Part shown: piece by piece, positions 8,027-17,697 of the stretch
How the letters are laid out: every line of letters begins with the position of its first letter
Numbering within the stretch: position 1 is the first letter of the stretch
DNA from: Mariniphaga anaerophila
GTDB taxonomy: Bacteria; Bacteroidota; Bacteroidia; Bacteroidales; Prolixibacteraceae
Direction: 5' to 3'
NCBI RefSeq assembly: GCF_900129025.1
Contig: NZ_FQUM01000001.1
Span: forward strand, 248,001-312,000
Length of the DNA stretch: 64,000 nucleotides
Notes under the pieces: model-generated
What the model saw: the letters and a program-made list of their open reading frames with translations, nothing else
Database searches by the model: none
What the model was told of the DNA's origin: nothing
Translations under genes and position numbers: made by a program

Positions 8027-9205
8027 TTATGATTGTCCTAATTTTTCAAGCATCTTATTGTAGTTCTCCATGTCTTTTAACCTGTAATAAAGGTTTTTTA
8101 AAGATTCCATGGTCATGTTGTCATCTGCTTTCAACTCGTGGCATTTTTCCATATATGGTAAAGCTTTGCTAAACCATTCGTCTGCTTTTTTCAACTCAGC
8201 CTCATATTTTTCGTTGTCGCTTGTAGGAACAGCATTGGCAACTTCTATTTGTTTTACGCCTTTATTATAATAAAGCGCACCCAGGTTGTAATATGCATTA
8301 AAAGATGTCTTGTCATTTTCAATAGCATTTTTGTATGCTTCAATTGCCTCTGATTCTTTTTCGAGTTTTTCGAACAAGGTGCCCTGAGCAAAATAGTAAG
8401 TGGAATTAGTCGGATCTTGAGAAATGGCCATATCCAAATATTTCATGGCATCTTCTGTTTTGTTCATATCCAGGTAAATCTGAATCATACTTGTTAATAC
8501 AGTATTATCTTCCGGATATTTTTCAAAACCTTCCTGCAATGCGGTAAGTGCTCCTAACGTATCTTTTTTCAACTGGTAAGCGTTGGCAATTAAACTGTAA
8601 GTTTTTGCTTCGTTGTATCCGTATTGAGCTGCTTCTTTGTAATATTTAATGGCTTTGTCGTAATTTTCTGCATTATATGCAGCGAGACCAGCATTAAAAA
8701 CTATCACTGTATCAACAGCTTCCGGATTGTCTTTCTTTATTACATCAATATTCTGAATATCAATAATTTGTTCAAAAGACTGAAGTGCTTTTGCATAATC
8801 GTCTTTATTAAACGACTCAACTGCCTGATTGGTTAAGTCATTGGTTAACAGTGTTAGTTTAACTTTTACACTGTTATCGAATCTACCTTTTTCGTCGAGT
8901 TCCAGAGCTTTTTTGTAAGAATTAAGTGCTTCGGTAAGCGGGTCTTTTGCAAGCTCTTTTACTTCTTTATTATCTGACTGAAAAACAGCCTGATAAACTT
9001 CACCTCTAACTTCCCATGTACGTGGCCAGTTAATCGTTTTTTCTGACTTCTCATTTGCTGGATCGATAGCTTTGTCGATATTCTCTATAGCTTCCTTTAA
9101 TTTTCCTGTATCTTTCAGGTTTTGTGACTTGGTAACCAATCCTTTCTGTGCACACCCTATAAGGACCATGGAAACCAATGCCACTGACATCATCAATTTT
9201 TTCAT
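8027..9205 (-). CDS. Tetratricopeptide-repeat lipoprotein
   Basis: 392 residues. A lipoprotein signal peptide (VALVSMVLIGCAQKG, Cys at 18) is followed by TPR-like helical repeats over most of the length (for example NAGLAAYNAENYDKAIKYYK, YYFAQGTLFEKLEKESEAIEAYK, AYYNLGALYYNKG). Such proteins scaffold envelope complexes; the partner is not evident. It is transcribed alone from the consensus promoter at 9242-9272 and ends at its own terminator. It sits between gyrA and exbB, which does not indicate a pathway. Confidence 0.85.
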   Translation of the reverse strand: MKKLMMSVALVSMVLIGCAQKGLVTKSQNLKDTGKLKEAIENIDKAIDPANEKSEKTINWPRTWEVRGEVYQAVFQSDNKEVKELAKDPLTEALNSYKKALELDEKGRFDNSVKVKLTLLTNDLTNQAVESFNKDDYAKALQSFEQIIDIQNIDVIKKDNPEAVDTVIVFNAGLAAYNAENYDKAIKYYKEAAQYGYNEAKTYSLIANAYQLKKDTLGALTALQEGFEKYPEDNTVLTSMIQIYLDMNKTEDAMKYLDMAISQDPTNSTYYFAQGTLFEKLEKESEAIEAYKNAIENDKTSFNAYYNLGALYYNKGVKQIEVANAVPTSDNEKYEAELKKADEWFSKALPYMEKCHELKADDNMTMESLKNLYYRLKDMENYNKMLEKLGQS

Positions 9206-9241
9206 TACCTATAAAATTTTTTATTTATACTTATTAAGTTA

Positions 9242-9272
9242 CAAAAATATTACGATTTATAGTTTATTCAAA
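9242..9272 (-). promoter_or_regulatory. Consensus Bacteroidota promoter of the TPR lipoprotein gene
   Basis: On the minus strand TTTG (9272-9269), exactly 19 bases, then TATTTTTG (9249-9242). Both elements and the spacing match the -33/-7 consensus of the housekeeping sigma of Bacteroidota. The start codon is 37 bases further on. Confidence 0.75.
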
Positions 9273-9296
9273 TATCTCGCCAAAATATTCAACTAT

Positions 9297-11855
9297 TTAT
9301 TCTTGTTCTAAGTCTTTTTCTTCGTTATCAGTCTTTTCACCTTCATCCGAAAAATTATTTTCAGCTTCTGTATTTGTGTCCAACTCGGTTGCATCTTCCA
9401 CAACTTCGTCTTCTACTTCTTCAGGAGCAACACGCGCTACAGATGCAATACTGTCTTCTTCTTTCAGGTTAATTACCCTAACTCCCTGTGTTGCCCTGCC
9501 TAAAAGTGAAATTGAGCTTACAGCAAGTCTGATGGTTAATCCGTGTTGGGTAATTATCATTAAATCGTTTTTGTCCGATACCCCTTTTATGGAAATTAAC
9601 TGTCCGGTTTTTTCGGTGATATTCAATGTTTTAACACCCTTTCCTCCACGGTTTGTAATACGGTAATCTTCCAGTTTTGAGCGTTTTCCGTATCCGTTTT
9701 CTGAAATAACCAGAATATCTTCACTGCCATTTTGCAGGCAAACCATTCCAATTACTTCATCCTTTTCGTTGGCCAGGGATACTCCCCTAACACCTGCTGC
9801 TGTCCGTCCCATTGGGCGTACTTTCGATTCGTCAAACCGAATGGCCTTGCCTGATTTTACTGCCATCATAATCTGACTTTCACCATTGGTTAACCTTGCT
9901 TCAAGCAGTTGATCGTCTTCTCTGATAGTAATTGCATTCACCCCATTTTGGCGAGGTCTTGAATATGCTTCGAGCGAAGTTTTCTTAATCATTCCTTTTT
10001 TTGTTGCAAAAAGAATGTAATTGTTATTGATGAATTCTTCGTCGGAAAGCGTTTTTACCTTAATAAATGCAAGTACTTTATCTTCTGAATCGATATTCAA
10101 AATATTTTGTATTGCACGACCTTTTGAAGCCCGTGAACCTTCAGGAATCTGATAAACTTTCAACCAGTAACATCTTCCTTTTTCTGTGAAAAGCAACAAC
10201 GTATTGTGCATTGAAGCAACAAAAATGTGTTCCAAAAAGTCTTCGTCGCGGGTAGTTCCGCCTTTGGAGCCAACTCCTCCCCTTCCTTGTGTCCGGAATT
10301 CACTCAGCGGAGTTCTTTTAATGTATCCCAAATGCGAAATGGTAATTGCCATATCTTCATCTGCGTAAAAGTCTTCCGGATTAAATTCTTCGGCATTGGG
10401 GACTATTTCGGTACGCCTTTCATCGCCATATTTGGCTTTTATTTCATAAAGTTCATCTTTAATAATTCCCATACGAAGCGACAAGTCAGCCAGTATTTCT
10501 TTATAGTATTCGATTCGCTCCATAATTTCTTCGTATTCCTTATGCAGCTTGTCCTGTTCCAGTCCGGTTAACTGACGCAAACGCATATCTACAATTGCCC
10601 TTGCCTGTATTTCAGTAAGCTCGAAACGATTTATCAATTTTTCCCTGGCTTCGTCGGGAGTAGATGATCCCCTGATAATTGCAATTACTTCATCAATATT
10701 ATCGCTTGCAATAATTAATCCTGCCAGAATATGAGCTCTCTTTTCAGCCTGTTCCAATTCGTATTGGGTACGACGTGTTACCACATCGTGGCGGTGGTCA
10801 ACAAAATGCCTGATAATGTCTTTCAGGTTAAGCATCCGTGGCCGTCCGTTTACCAACGCAATATTGTTTACATTGAAGGTCGTTTGCAAAGCGGTGTATT
10901 TATACAGTTTATTTAACACAACATTGCTCATGGCATCCCTTTTAATATCGTAAACCACGCGCATTCCATCTCTGCCCGATTCGTCGTTTACGTTGGAAAT
11001 ACCTTCAATTTTCTTATCGTTTACCAGGTCTGCCGTTTTCTGAATCATTTCAGCACGGTTAACCATGTATGGAATTTCGGTAACAATTATTTTTTCACGG
11101 TTTCCTTCATTTTCGATGTGGGCTTTTCCGCGCAAAACAATCCGTCCACGTCCGGTTTCGTATGCTTCTTTTACTCCTTGGTAACCGTAAATAATACCTC
11201 CGGTTGGAAAATCGGGGGCTTTAATAATATCAATCAATTCTGAAATTTCGATTTCATTATTATCAATGTATGCAATAATGGCATCAATACTGTCAGAAAG
11301 GTTGTGCGGAGCCATGTTTGTGGCCATCCCCACTGCAATTCCGGAAGTACCGTTTACCAGTAACTGCGGAATTCGTGTTGGAAGCACTGTTGGTTCCGAT
11401 AATGACTCATCGAAGTTGGGTTGGAAATCGACGGTATTTTTATCCAGGTCGGCCAGAGTTTCCTCAGCAATTTTGGCCATTCTGGCTTCGGTATAACGCA
11501 TGGCAGCCGGGCCGTCACCGTCAACAGAGCCAAAGTTTCCCTGTCCGTCAATTAGCGGGTAACGCAACGACCAGTGCTGCGCCATCCTAACCATTGTAAA
11601 ATATACAGAAGAGTCTCCGTGAGGGTGGTATTTCCCCAAAACTTCACCAACAATTCTTGCTGATTTCTTGTATGGGCGGTTAGACAAAATGCCCAAATCA
11701 TACATTCCGTAAAGCACCCGGCGATGGACCGGTTTAAAACCGTCTCGTACATCGGGCAATGCACGTGCAACAATGACTGACATCGAATAATCAATGTATG
11801 CAGATTTCATCTGCTCTTCGATGTTAACCCGAATTATTCTTTCTCCTTCACTCAT
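9297..11855 (-). CDS. gyrA: DNA gyrase subunit A
   Basis: 852 residues. The breakage-reunion domain carries the catalytic Tyr121 in AAMRYTEARM. The quinolone region is HPHGDSSVYFTMVRMAQ: Ser82 equals E. coli Ser83, but the position equal to E. coli Asp87 is Phe86. The C-terminal beta-pinwheel follows, with a GyrA-box-like sequence RTQGRGGVGSKG near residue 530, which identifies gyrase rather than topoisomerase IV. The last about 45 residues are strongly acidic (EEVEDEVVEDATELD onward), a tail known to tune supercoiling in other GyrA proteins. It introduces negative supercoils with GyrB, which is not in the window. Confidence 0.97.
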   Translation of the reverse strand: MSEGERIIRVNIEEQMKSAYIDYSMSVIVARALPDVRDGFKPVHRRVLYGMYDLGILSNRPYKKSARIVGEVLGKYHPHGDSSVYFTMVRMAQHWSLRYPLIDGQGNFGSVDGDGPAAMRYTEARMAKIAEETLADLDKNTVDFQPNFDESLSEPTVLPTRIPQLLVNGTSGIAVGMATNMAPHNLSDSIDAIIAYIDNNEIEISELIDIIKAPDFPTGGIIYGYQGVKEAYETGRGRIVLRGKAHIENEGNREKIIVTEIPYMVNRAEMIQKTADLVNDKKIEGISNVNDESGRDGMRVVYDIKRDAMSNVVLNKLYKYTALQTTFNVNNIALVNGRPRMLNLKDIIRHFVDHRHDVVTRRTQYELEQAEKRAHILAGLIIASDNIDEVIAIIRGSSTPDEAREKLINRFELTEIQARAIVDMRLRQLTGLEQDKLHKEYEEIMERIEYYKEILADLSLRMGIIKDELYEIKAKYGDERRTEIVPNAEEFNPEDFYADEDMAITISHLGYIKRTPLSEFRTQGRGGVGSKGGTTRDEDFLEHIFVASMHNTLLLFTEKGRCYWLKVYQIPEGSRASKGRAIQNILNIDSEDKVLAFIKVKTLSDEEFINNNYILFATKKGMIKKTSLEAYSRPRQNGVNAITIREDDQLLEARLTNGESQIMMAVKSGKAIRFDESKVRPMGRTAAGVRGVSLANEKDEVIGMVCLQNGSEDILVISENGYGKRSKLEDYRITNRGGKGVKTLNITEKTGQLISIKGVSDKNDLMIITQHGLTIRLAVSSISLLGRATQGVRVINLKEEDSIASVARVAPEEVEDEVVEDATELDTNTEAENNFSDEGEKTDNEEKDLEQE

Positions 11856-11904
11856 TATTTCTATCTTCTTTTGTAAATAATTTTTAGCCTTTTAAAAAGA
11901 CCCA

Positions 11905-11912
11905 CAAAAATA
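11905..11912 (-). promoter_or_regulatory. -7 promoter element of gyrA
   Basis: TATTTTTG on the minus strand, about 50 bases before the ATG at 11855. A TTTG occurs 15 bases upstream, closer than the ideal 19. Confidence 0.45.
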
Positions 11913-12042
11913 GTAAAATTCAGCTGTCAAAAGGACATATTGCCGTTTGATTTATAAAAGGCAGAGCCAGAAGATATCAACAAATTAACTGTCAATAATT
12001 CAGGTAAAAGGATTATTCCTTAAAAACTTCCCCCGTGTTTAT

Positions 12043-12050
12043 TAATTTTG
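12043..12050 (+). promoter_or_regulatory. -7 promoter element of clpC
   Basis: TAATTTTG fits TAnnTTTG and lies 73 bases upstream of the clpC ATG. The -33 region is not recognisable, and no CIRCE or CtsR-type repeat was seen. Confidence 0.45.
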
Positions 12051-12123
12051 CACCGGTATTTTAAGTAATTTAGTGATTCAAACTATTAGGAATAGTTTTT
12101 GTTTAAATAGGTAAAATTTTAAA

Positions 12124-14658
12124 ATGAATATGAATTCTCAGTTTTCTCCAAGAATAAAAGATATCATAGGTTACAGTAGAGAAGAAGCAATTAGGCTTGG
12201 CAACGATTACATCGGGCAGGAGCACTTGTTTCTTGGTATTTTGAGGGACGGCGAAGGCATTGCAACCGATATACTCGAAAACCTGGGTGTAAATCTGGCC
12301 GACATAAAACATCTTATAGAAAAGAAGGTTAGAACCGACAAGCCTGTTGATGAAAAGGCAGATTTGATGATGCTGAAATCGACTGAAAAAACGCTGAAAC
12401 TTGTTTACCTCGAAGCCCGCTGGTTTAAAAGCCCAACCGCTAACAGTGGCCATTTATTACTTGCAATTTTAAAGGATAACGACAACGTTGTAACACAGCT
12501 TTTAGTAGAATTTGGTGTAAATTATTATATCGTAAAATCTCAGTTAAAAGATTTCAGAAGTACTGAAGCCAAGTCTGATTTTCCCGATAGCGAAGATGAT
12601 GAACCCGCCGGTTCGTTTTCAAAAGGCCCCGGTGGTTCACAGGGTGCTAAAAAAAGTTCAGTGCCAAAATCAGACACTCCGGTACTCGATAATTTTGGAA
12701 TTGATATTACCAAGTTGGCCGAGGAAAACAGCCTTGACCCCATTGTTGGTCGTGAAAAAGAAATTGAACGGCTTGCTCAGATTCTGAGCCGTAGAAAAAA
12801 GAATAACCCGATTTTAATTGGTGAGCCCGGCGTAGGAAAATCTGCTATTGCAGAAGGTCTGGCATTGCGTATTATCGGAAAAAAAGTGTCGCGCATTTTG
12901 TTTGACAAGCGTGTGGTAAGCCTCGACATTGCTTCAATTGTTGCAGGAACGAAATACCGCGGACAGTTTGAAGAACGGATGAAAGCCATTCTGAACGAAC
13001 TGACCAAGGTGAATAATGTCATTCTGTTTATAGATGAAATCCACACCATTGTTGGAGCCGGCGGAGCAACTGGTTCTCTTGACGCTGCAAACATGTTAAA
13101 ACCTGCACTGGCGCGTGGAGACATTCAGTGTATTGGTGCTACCACACTCGACGAATACCGGCAGCACATTGAAAAAGACGGTGCACTGGAACGTAGGTTT
13201 CAGAAAGTAATGGTTGAGCCAACATCGGTTGACGAAACCATTGAAATTCTGAACAACATAAAAAGCCGTTACGAAGATCATCACAATGTTATGTATACGC
13301 CCGAAGCAATTGATGCGTGCGTAAAATTAACTGCACGATATATTTCTGACAGGTACCTGCCGGACAAAGCAATTGATGCTTTGGATGAAGCCGGTTCGAG
13401 GGTGCATATTTCAAATATTAATGTTCCTGATAAAATTGTAAAGCTGGAAGAAAAAATTGAACAGACTAAAGAAGAAAAAATTTCAGCGGTAAAAAGTCAG
13501 AATTTTGAGCTGGCGGCCAACTTCAGGGATAAAGAAAAAAATCTGCTGCAACAACTCGAAAAAGAAAAAGAAGCCTGGGAAAAAGAGCTGGTAAATCACA
13601 GGGAAACAGTTGATGAAGAAAAAGTTGCCGAAGTTGTGGCCATGATGTCGGGCGTGCCGGTTCAGCGGATTGCCCAGGCTGAAGGGAAACGCTTGATGAA
13701 CATGGGAAAAGACCTGAAATCGAAAGTTATCGGGCAGGAAGAAGCTATCCAGAAAATAGTGAAAGCAATCCAGCGTAACCGAGCAGGACTGAAAGATCCG
13801 AACCGGCCAATTGGGTCGTTCATATTTTTGGGGCCTACCGGTGTTGGAAAAACACAGCTTGCAAAAGTTCTGGCTACCTATCTTTTCGACAGTCTTGATT
13901 CGCTAATCCGGATTGACATGAGTGAATACATGGAAAAATTTTCTGTTTCACGTTTGGTTGGAGCGCCTCCCGGATATGTGGGATATGAAGAAGGAGGACA
14001 ACTTACCGAAAAAGTGAGACGGAAACCCTACTCTGTTGTGTTGCTCGATGAAATGGAAAAAGCGCACCCTGATGTATTCCATATTTTGCTTCAGTTGTTG
14101 GATGAAGGCCGGTTGACTGACAGCTTGGGCCGTAGTGTCGACTTTAAAAACACAATAATTATTATGACATCCAACATTGGAACAAGGCAACTGAAGGATT
14201 TTGGACGAGGTGTTGGATTTGCCATAAACAAAACAGCAGAAGCAGACAATGAGCATGCGAAGTATGTAATTCAGAAAGCTCTAAAAAAAGCATTCGCACC
14301 GGAATTCCTTAACAGAATCGACGATGTAGTGATGTTTAACCAGTTGGATAAGAAAGATATCCATCAAATTATTGACATCGAAATTAAGGATTTATACAAC
14401 CGTGTTGAAGCGCTGAATTATAAGCTGAAAATATCTCCGGCTGCCAAAGATTTTCTTGCTGAGAAAGGATATGATCCGCAGTTTGGAGCACGTCCGTTAA
14501 AAAGAGCAATTCAAAAATATCTGGAAGATGAGATGGCCGAAATAATTATCAAAGCCTCCATTACCGAGGGTGACACCATTTCAGTAGGATTTGATAAAAA
14601 GAATGAAAAACTGCTGATGCGGATACTTTCAAATAAAAAAGAGCTAAGCAATAATTGA
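12124..14658 (+). CDS. clpC: ATP-dependent Clp protease ATP-binding subunit ClpC
   Basis: 844 residues with the full class I Clp layout: N-terminal double Clp-N repeat (about 5-150), AAA-1 with Walker A GEPGVGKS at about 233-240, a middle domain of ClpC length with a UVR-like segment (LAANFRDKEKNLLQQLEKE, about 460-480), and AAA-2 with Walker A GPTGVGKT at about 570-577. A VGF tripeptide in DFGRGVGFAINK near residue 696 is in the place of the ClpP-docking loop, so it should feed unfolded proteins to ClpP (not in the window). It is monocistronic and ends at a strong shared terminator. Adaptors such as McsB are not seen nearby. Confidence 0.96.
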   Translation: MNMNSQFSPRIKDIIGYSREEAIRLGNDYIGQEHLFLGILRDGEGIATDILENLGVNLADIKHLIEKKVRTDKPVDEKADLMMLKSTEKTLKLVYLEARWFKSPTANSGHLLLAILKDNDNVVTQLLVEFGVNYYIVKSQLKDFRSTEAKSDFPDSEDDEPAGSFSKGPGGSQGAKKSSVPKSDTPVLDNFGIDITKLAEENSLDPIVGREKEIERLAQILSRRKKNNPILIGEPGVGKSAIAEGLALRIIGKKVSRILFDKRVVSLDIASIVAGTKYRGQFEERMKAILNELTKVNNVILFIDEIHTIVGAGGATGSLDAANMLKPALARGDIQCIGATTLDEYRQHIEKDGALERRFQKVMVEPTSVDETIEILNNIKSRYEDHHNVMYTPEAIDACVKLTARYISDRYLPDKAIDALDEAGSRVHISNINVPDKIVKLEEKIEQTKEEKISAVKSQNFELAANFRDKEKNLLQQLEKEKEAWEKELVNHRETVDEEKVAEVVAMMSGVPVQRIAQAEGKRLMNMGKDLKSKVIGQEEAIQKIVKAIQRNRAGLKDPNRPIGSFIFLGPTGVGKTQLAKVLATYLFDSLDSLIRIDMSEYMEKFSVSRLVGAPPGYVGYEEGGQLTEKVRRKPYSVVLLDEMEKAHPDVFHILLQLLDEGRLTDSLGRSVDFKNTIIIMTSNIGTRQLKDFGRGVGFAINKTAEADNEHAKYVIQKALKKAFAPEFLNRIDDVVMFNQLDKKDIHQIIDIEIKDLYNRVEALNYKLKISPAAKDFLAEKGYDPQFGARPLKRAIQKYLEDEMAEIIIKASITEGDTISVGFDKKNEKLLMRILSNKKELSNN

Positions 14659-14684
14659 TGCATTCTTGCTTAAAAACAAAATAG

Positions 14685-14710
14685 AAGCCCGGTTTTCCGG
14701 GCTTTTTTTA
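14685..14710. terminator. Bidirectional terminator between clpC and the phosphatase gene
   Basis: Perfect 8-bp stem AAGCCCGG / CCGGGCTT with a TTTT loop, followed on the plus strand by seven T and preceded by A-rich sequence that gives the minus transcript a T-containing tail. It lies 26 bases after the clpC stop and its T-run overlaps the stop codon of the convergent gene. Confidence 0.85.
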
Positions 14711-16621
14711 TGGATTATACCTAAGTGTGTATAGACAAACATCATCGGTTTGAGGAGAATTCCCCCGAAACACATCCAAATCATCTTCTATTTTTTTCAC
14801 CATTTCAAACGGCGTTAAAGAATTTTTTGCCATTTTTCTCAAATTCTCTTTTAACCGAACTTCTCCATATTGATTTTTCTGGCTGTCCAACTGTTCTGTT
14901 ACCCCATCGGTATAAAGTACAATGGTATCTCCTTTTTCAATTTTAACGATTGATTCTTTATATCCTCTGTCAGGATAAAGCCCCAGCGGCAATCCGTGAG
15001 CTTCGCGCAACTCTTCAATATTTCCATCGGATTTGAGAATAAACGGAAAATCGTGGGCAGCATTACAGCAATTTAAACCCCCCGTACGCAGGTTTAATAC
15101 TCCCAGAAAAAGCGTTAGGAAATACTGGTGCCTGTTGCTGGTACTCAGTTCAACGTTCACTTCTGCTACAATCTCTTTTGCCTTTTTTAGCGCATTTGCC
15201 TTATTTCTGATAATTGTTTGTGCTACACTCATAAAAATAGCGGCAGGAACACCTTTCCCGGAAACATCGCCAATGGTAAAAACAAGGTTCTCGTTATCAA
15301 TCAGAAAATAATCGAATAAATCGCCGCTAACTATCCGTGCAGGTTTGTATGCCACAAAAAGGTCAATGTCCTTTCTGTTCGGGAAAGCAGGATAATTCAA
15401 TTTTATGAGACTTTGCTGAATTTCAGATGCCTGTTGCAATGCCTGCTTCCTGCGCAGACTTTTCACCTCCTCCTGTTCACTTGCTATCCGGTAATGGTCA
15501 AACCACTCATTCAGGTATTCCAGCGTATCAGACACCTGTTTTACCTCATTTAACGTGTTGTCACCGTTGCTACCAACTCCGCTTAAAGCCGTCAGTTTAG
15601 AGGTTACATCGGTTAGCGGATTTACCAGACTTTTGGTAATGTATTTAATAATCAAATAGGTCAGAATAATTCCGAGAAGAGCAAAAGTCAGCATGCGAGC
15701 AGTAATCCAGTAAAGCGGTGCAAAAAGTGCACGATAGGGCATCACAAAAATTAAAAACCATCTGTTTTCGTTAATCGGAGTATAGTATACCCAACTCTTC
15801 TGAAAATCAAGAATATCAGGATAAATAGTAGCCCAGCCCGATTTTCCTTCCTGCAAAATGTCCTTTGGATTTAATTTCCCGTTATCATACATTCTGGACG
15901 GAAGGGAATACAAATTTCGTTTTAAAATATTACTGTCGTTTGGGTGAGTAATGTAATCGCCATCCCGGGTAATTAAAAATGCATACCCTTTTTCCCGATT
16001 TTTCATTGTATTAATAGCATCATTCAGCTCTGTTAGAGAAAGCTCTATAACTACCTGACCGGCAAATATCTTTTTTCCGTCTTCACCATGATAAAAAATC
16101 GGGGCATAATTAGCCGCAACAACAGTTCCTTTTTTGGGGCACAGAAAAGGATCTGTCCAGTCTGAAGCAGTTAAGTCTTTAATTTCGTCGTATATTTCCC
16201 TCTCTTTATCACAGCAGGATATCATCCGGTTTCCTTGTCCAACGTTTATGTCACCATCTTCGCCACGTATGGCATAAAAATTTTTATACTGAAGTGGAAC
16301 TGCAGAATCAATATGAACGTGAATGGCTTTAATGAACGGATATTTTTCAACAATCCCGGAAAGCAACACCTGCTCGTCGCCTTTTGTACCATAATAAATA
16401 AACTGTTCAGCAATATTCTCGGTAACTTCTGCGGTTGTAAATACTTTGCTGTTAACTAAAGCACTAACCTCCATGCTCATAACAATAGCCCGGTTCACGT
16501 TATTTTCGCGAATTAGCTTTTGATTAAACAAATAATTAGCAATAATAAATGTTATGAAAACAGTTATTACCGCCAGAGAAATGAATAAGGTTAAACGATA
16601 GGCAATAGATTTATTGGACAT
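14708..16621 (-). CDS. Membrane Cache-HAMP-SpoIIE-type protein phosphatase
   Basis: 637 residues. TM1 at about 9-31, an extracytoplasmic sensor of about 265 residues with dCache features (GYAFLITRDGDYITHPND, GWATIYPDILD), TM2 at about 300-325, a HAMP-like linker (ITKSLVNPLTDVTSKLTAL), a coiled coil, and a PPM/SpoIIE phosphatase domain from about 405 (YKPARIVSGDLFDYF, IGDVSGKGVPAAIFMS, DTIVLYTDGVTEQ, the conserved acidic metal sites). It would dephosphorylate an anti-sigma-factor antagonist-like partner in response to an outside ligand. No STAS or anti-sigma gene is adjacent, so the partner is unknown. A good ribosome site (GGAGAGGGG) precedes the ATG. Confidence 0.88.
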   Translation of the reverse strand: MSNKSIAYRLTLFISLAVITVFITFIIANYLFNQKLIRENNVNRAIVMSMEVSALVNSKVFTTAEVTENIAEQFIYYGTKGDEQVLLSGIVEKYPFIKAIHVHIDSAVPLQYKNFYAIRGEDGDINVGQGNRMISCCDKEREIYDEIKDLTASDWTDPFLCPKKGTVVAANYAPIFYHGEDGKKIFAGQVVIELSLTELNDAINTMKNREKGYAFLITRDGDYITHPNDSNILKRNLYSLPSRMYDNGKLNPKDILQEGKSGWATIYPDILDFQKSWVYYTPINENRWFLIFVMPYRALFAPLYWITARMLTFALLGIILTYLIIKYITKSLVNPLTDVTSKLTALSGVGSNGDNTLNEVKQVSDTLEYLNEWFDHYRIASEQEEVKSLRRKQALQQASEIQQSLIKLNYPAFPNRKDIDLFVAYKPARIVSGDLFDYFLIDNENLVFTIGDVSGKGVPAAIFMSVAQTIIRNKANALKKAKEIVAEVNVELSTSNRHQYFLTLFLGVLNLRTGGLNCCNAAHDFPFILKSDGNIEELREAHGLPLGLYPDRGYKESIVKIEKGDTIVLYTDGVTEQLDSQKNQYGEVRLKENLRKMAKNSLTPFEMVKKIEDDLDVFRGNSPQTDDVCLYTLRYNP

Positions 16622-16675
16622 TCCCCTCTCCTATTTTTATAAACTACAATTTAAGGAATAATTTCGAAATAAAAG

Positions 16676-17545
16676 TTATTTTGTAAAATTTAACCAGCTC
16701 CGCGTTCCCTTAAACTGACAGGTGAAAGTTGCCAGTTGCATGGCTTGTTTCAAAGCTTTTTCAAAATCTAATTTCGCCTCAAGATAATAGTAACAGAATG
16801 CACCGTGCAAAAAATCCCCTGCACCCAGTGAATCAACCGCACTTACTTTTTTTACGGGAAGCTCTCCGCGGCTGCCGCATTGATTAAAAAACATATTTTG
16901 GCTGCCCCTGGAAATGGCAGAAAATTAAATTCCCTTGCTGCTGAAAAATGAAAAAACATCGGCTGAATTTTTGCAACCCGGCGGATAGAAATCTTCAGAT
17001 GCAATAACCACGTCGGCATTCTCCAGTAAGGTTTCGTATTGAGGTTTCCAACTGCCACAGTCAAGTACCACAGGTATTTTTAAACTGCGGGCAAATTGTG
17101 CGCATCCCAGCGAAAATTCAGGATAAAATCCATCGAGCAATAAAATTTCGGGCCGAACTTTTTCGAACAGTGTTTAAGGAGATAATTCAGGGGAAATGGC
17201 ATCGGGAGAGTGAGTGAAAATATTTCGATCGCCGTTTTGCCCCGAAGTAATTACCGATGCCAGCACCGGATTTTTTTTCTGCATCCCAATTAAATCCGTA
17301 AACTGAACCCGGGTTTCTTCAAAATCCTCTCGAACAAAAGCATCGAAAGAATTATTGCCAAATGCCGAAGCAAAAAACGCCCCGTTGTTTAAGTGAGCAA
17401 ATGCAACAGCAGCATTAGCCGCCGGACCGCCCACTAAAATATCAGGCGATTTTGTTTTAACTTTTTTGTTTGGTTCAGGAAACTGCTCGACAAAATATTG
17501 AATGTCGATGGTTGTTAATCCGATAAATAGTCCCCGGTATTTCAC
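16676..17545 (-). pseudogene. PfkB-family sugar kinase interrupted by two in-frame TAA codons
   Basis: From ATG at 17545 one reading frame runs 289 codons to a stop at 16676, the normal length for a ribokinase/PfkB kinase, but is cut by TAA at 17174-17176 and TAA at 16925-16927. There is no frameshift: the pieces keep phase (offsets of 405 and 651 bases, both multiples of three). The first piece carries the N-terminal signature (LVGGPAANAAVAFAHL), the middle piece the Rossmann-like core (RPEILLLDGFYPEFS ... VVLDCGSWKPQ), and the last piece the catalytic signature DSLGAGDFLHGAF with its Asp base. Each stop would be CAA (Gln) after one C-to-T change. The gene would make only a truncated 123-residue product, so it is probably a young pseudogene; a sequencing error twice over is unlikely but testable. 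Confidence 0.85.
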
Positions 17546-17642
17546 ACGATTTAAATTTCTTGTTTCCGACAGCGTTATAAAACATGCACTTTTATTTTTT
17601 TTCGTGCATTTTCACAGCTCGTATAATTTTTAAAAGCGAAAG

Positions 17643-17667
17643 AGGTGAAACTTTGCAGATTTCACCT
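17643..17667 (-). terminator. Hairpin downstream of fabG
   Basis: AGGTGAAA and TTTCACCT form an 8-bp stem with a 9-base loop. On the minus strand (after fabG) the tail is CTTTCGCTTTT, a weak T-run; on the plus strand GTTTTTTTT follows, which is a better tail. It could stop transcription from either side. Confidence 0.5.
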
Positions 17668-17697
17668 CCTGTTTTTTTTGAAGAATATCTTTTAAAA

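Noticed and set aside
17161-17180. A frameshift in the sugar kinase
   Set aside because: The segments stay in phase; the interruption is a stop codon, not an indel.
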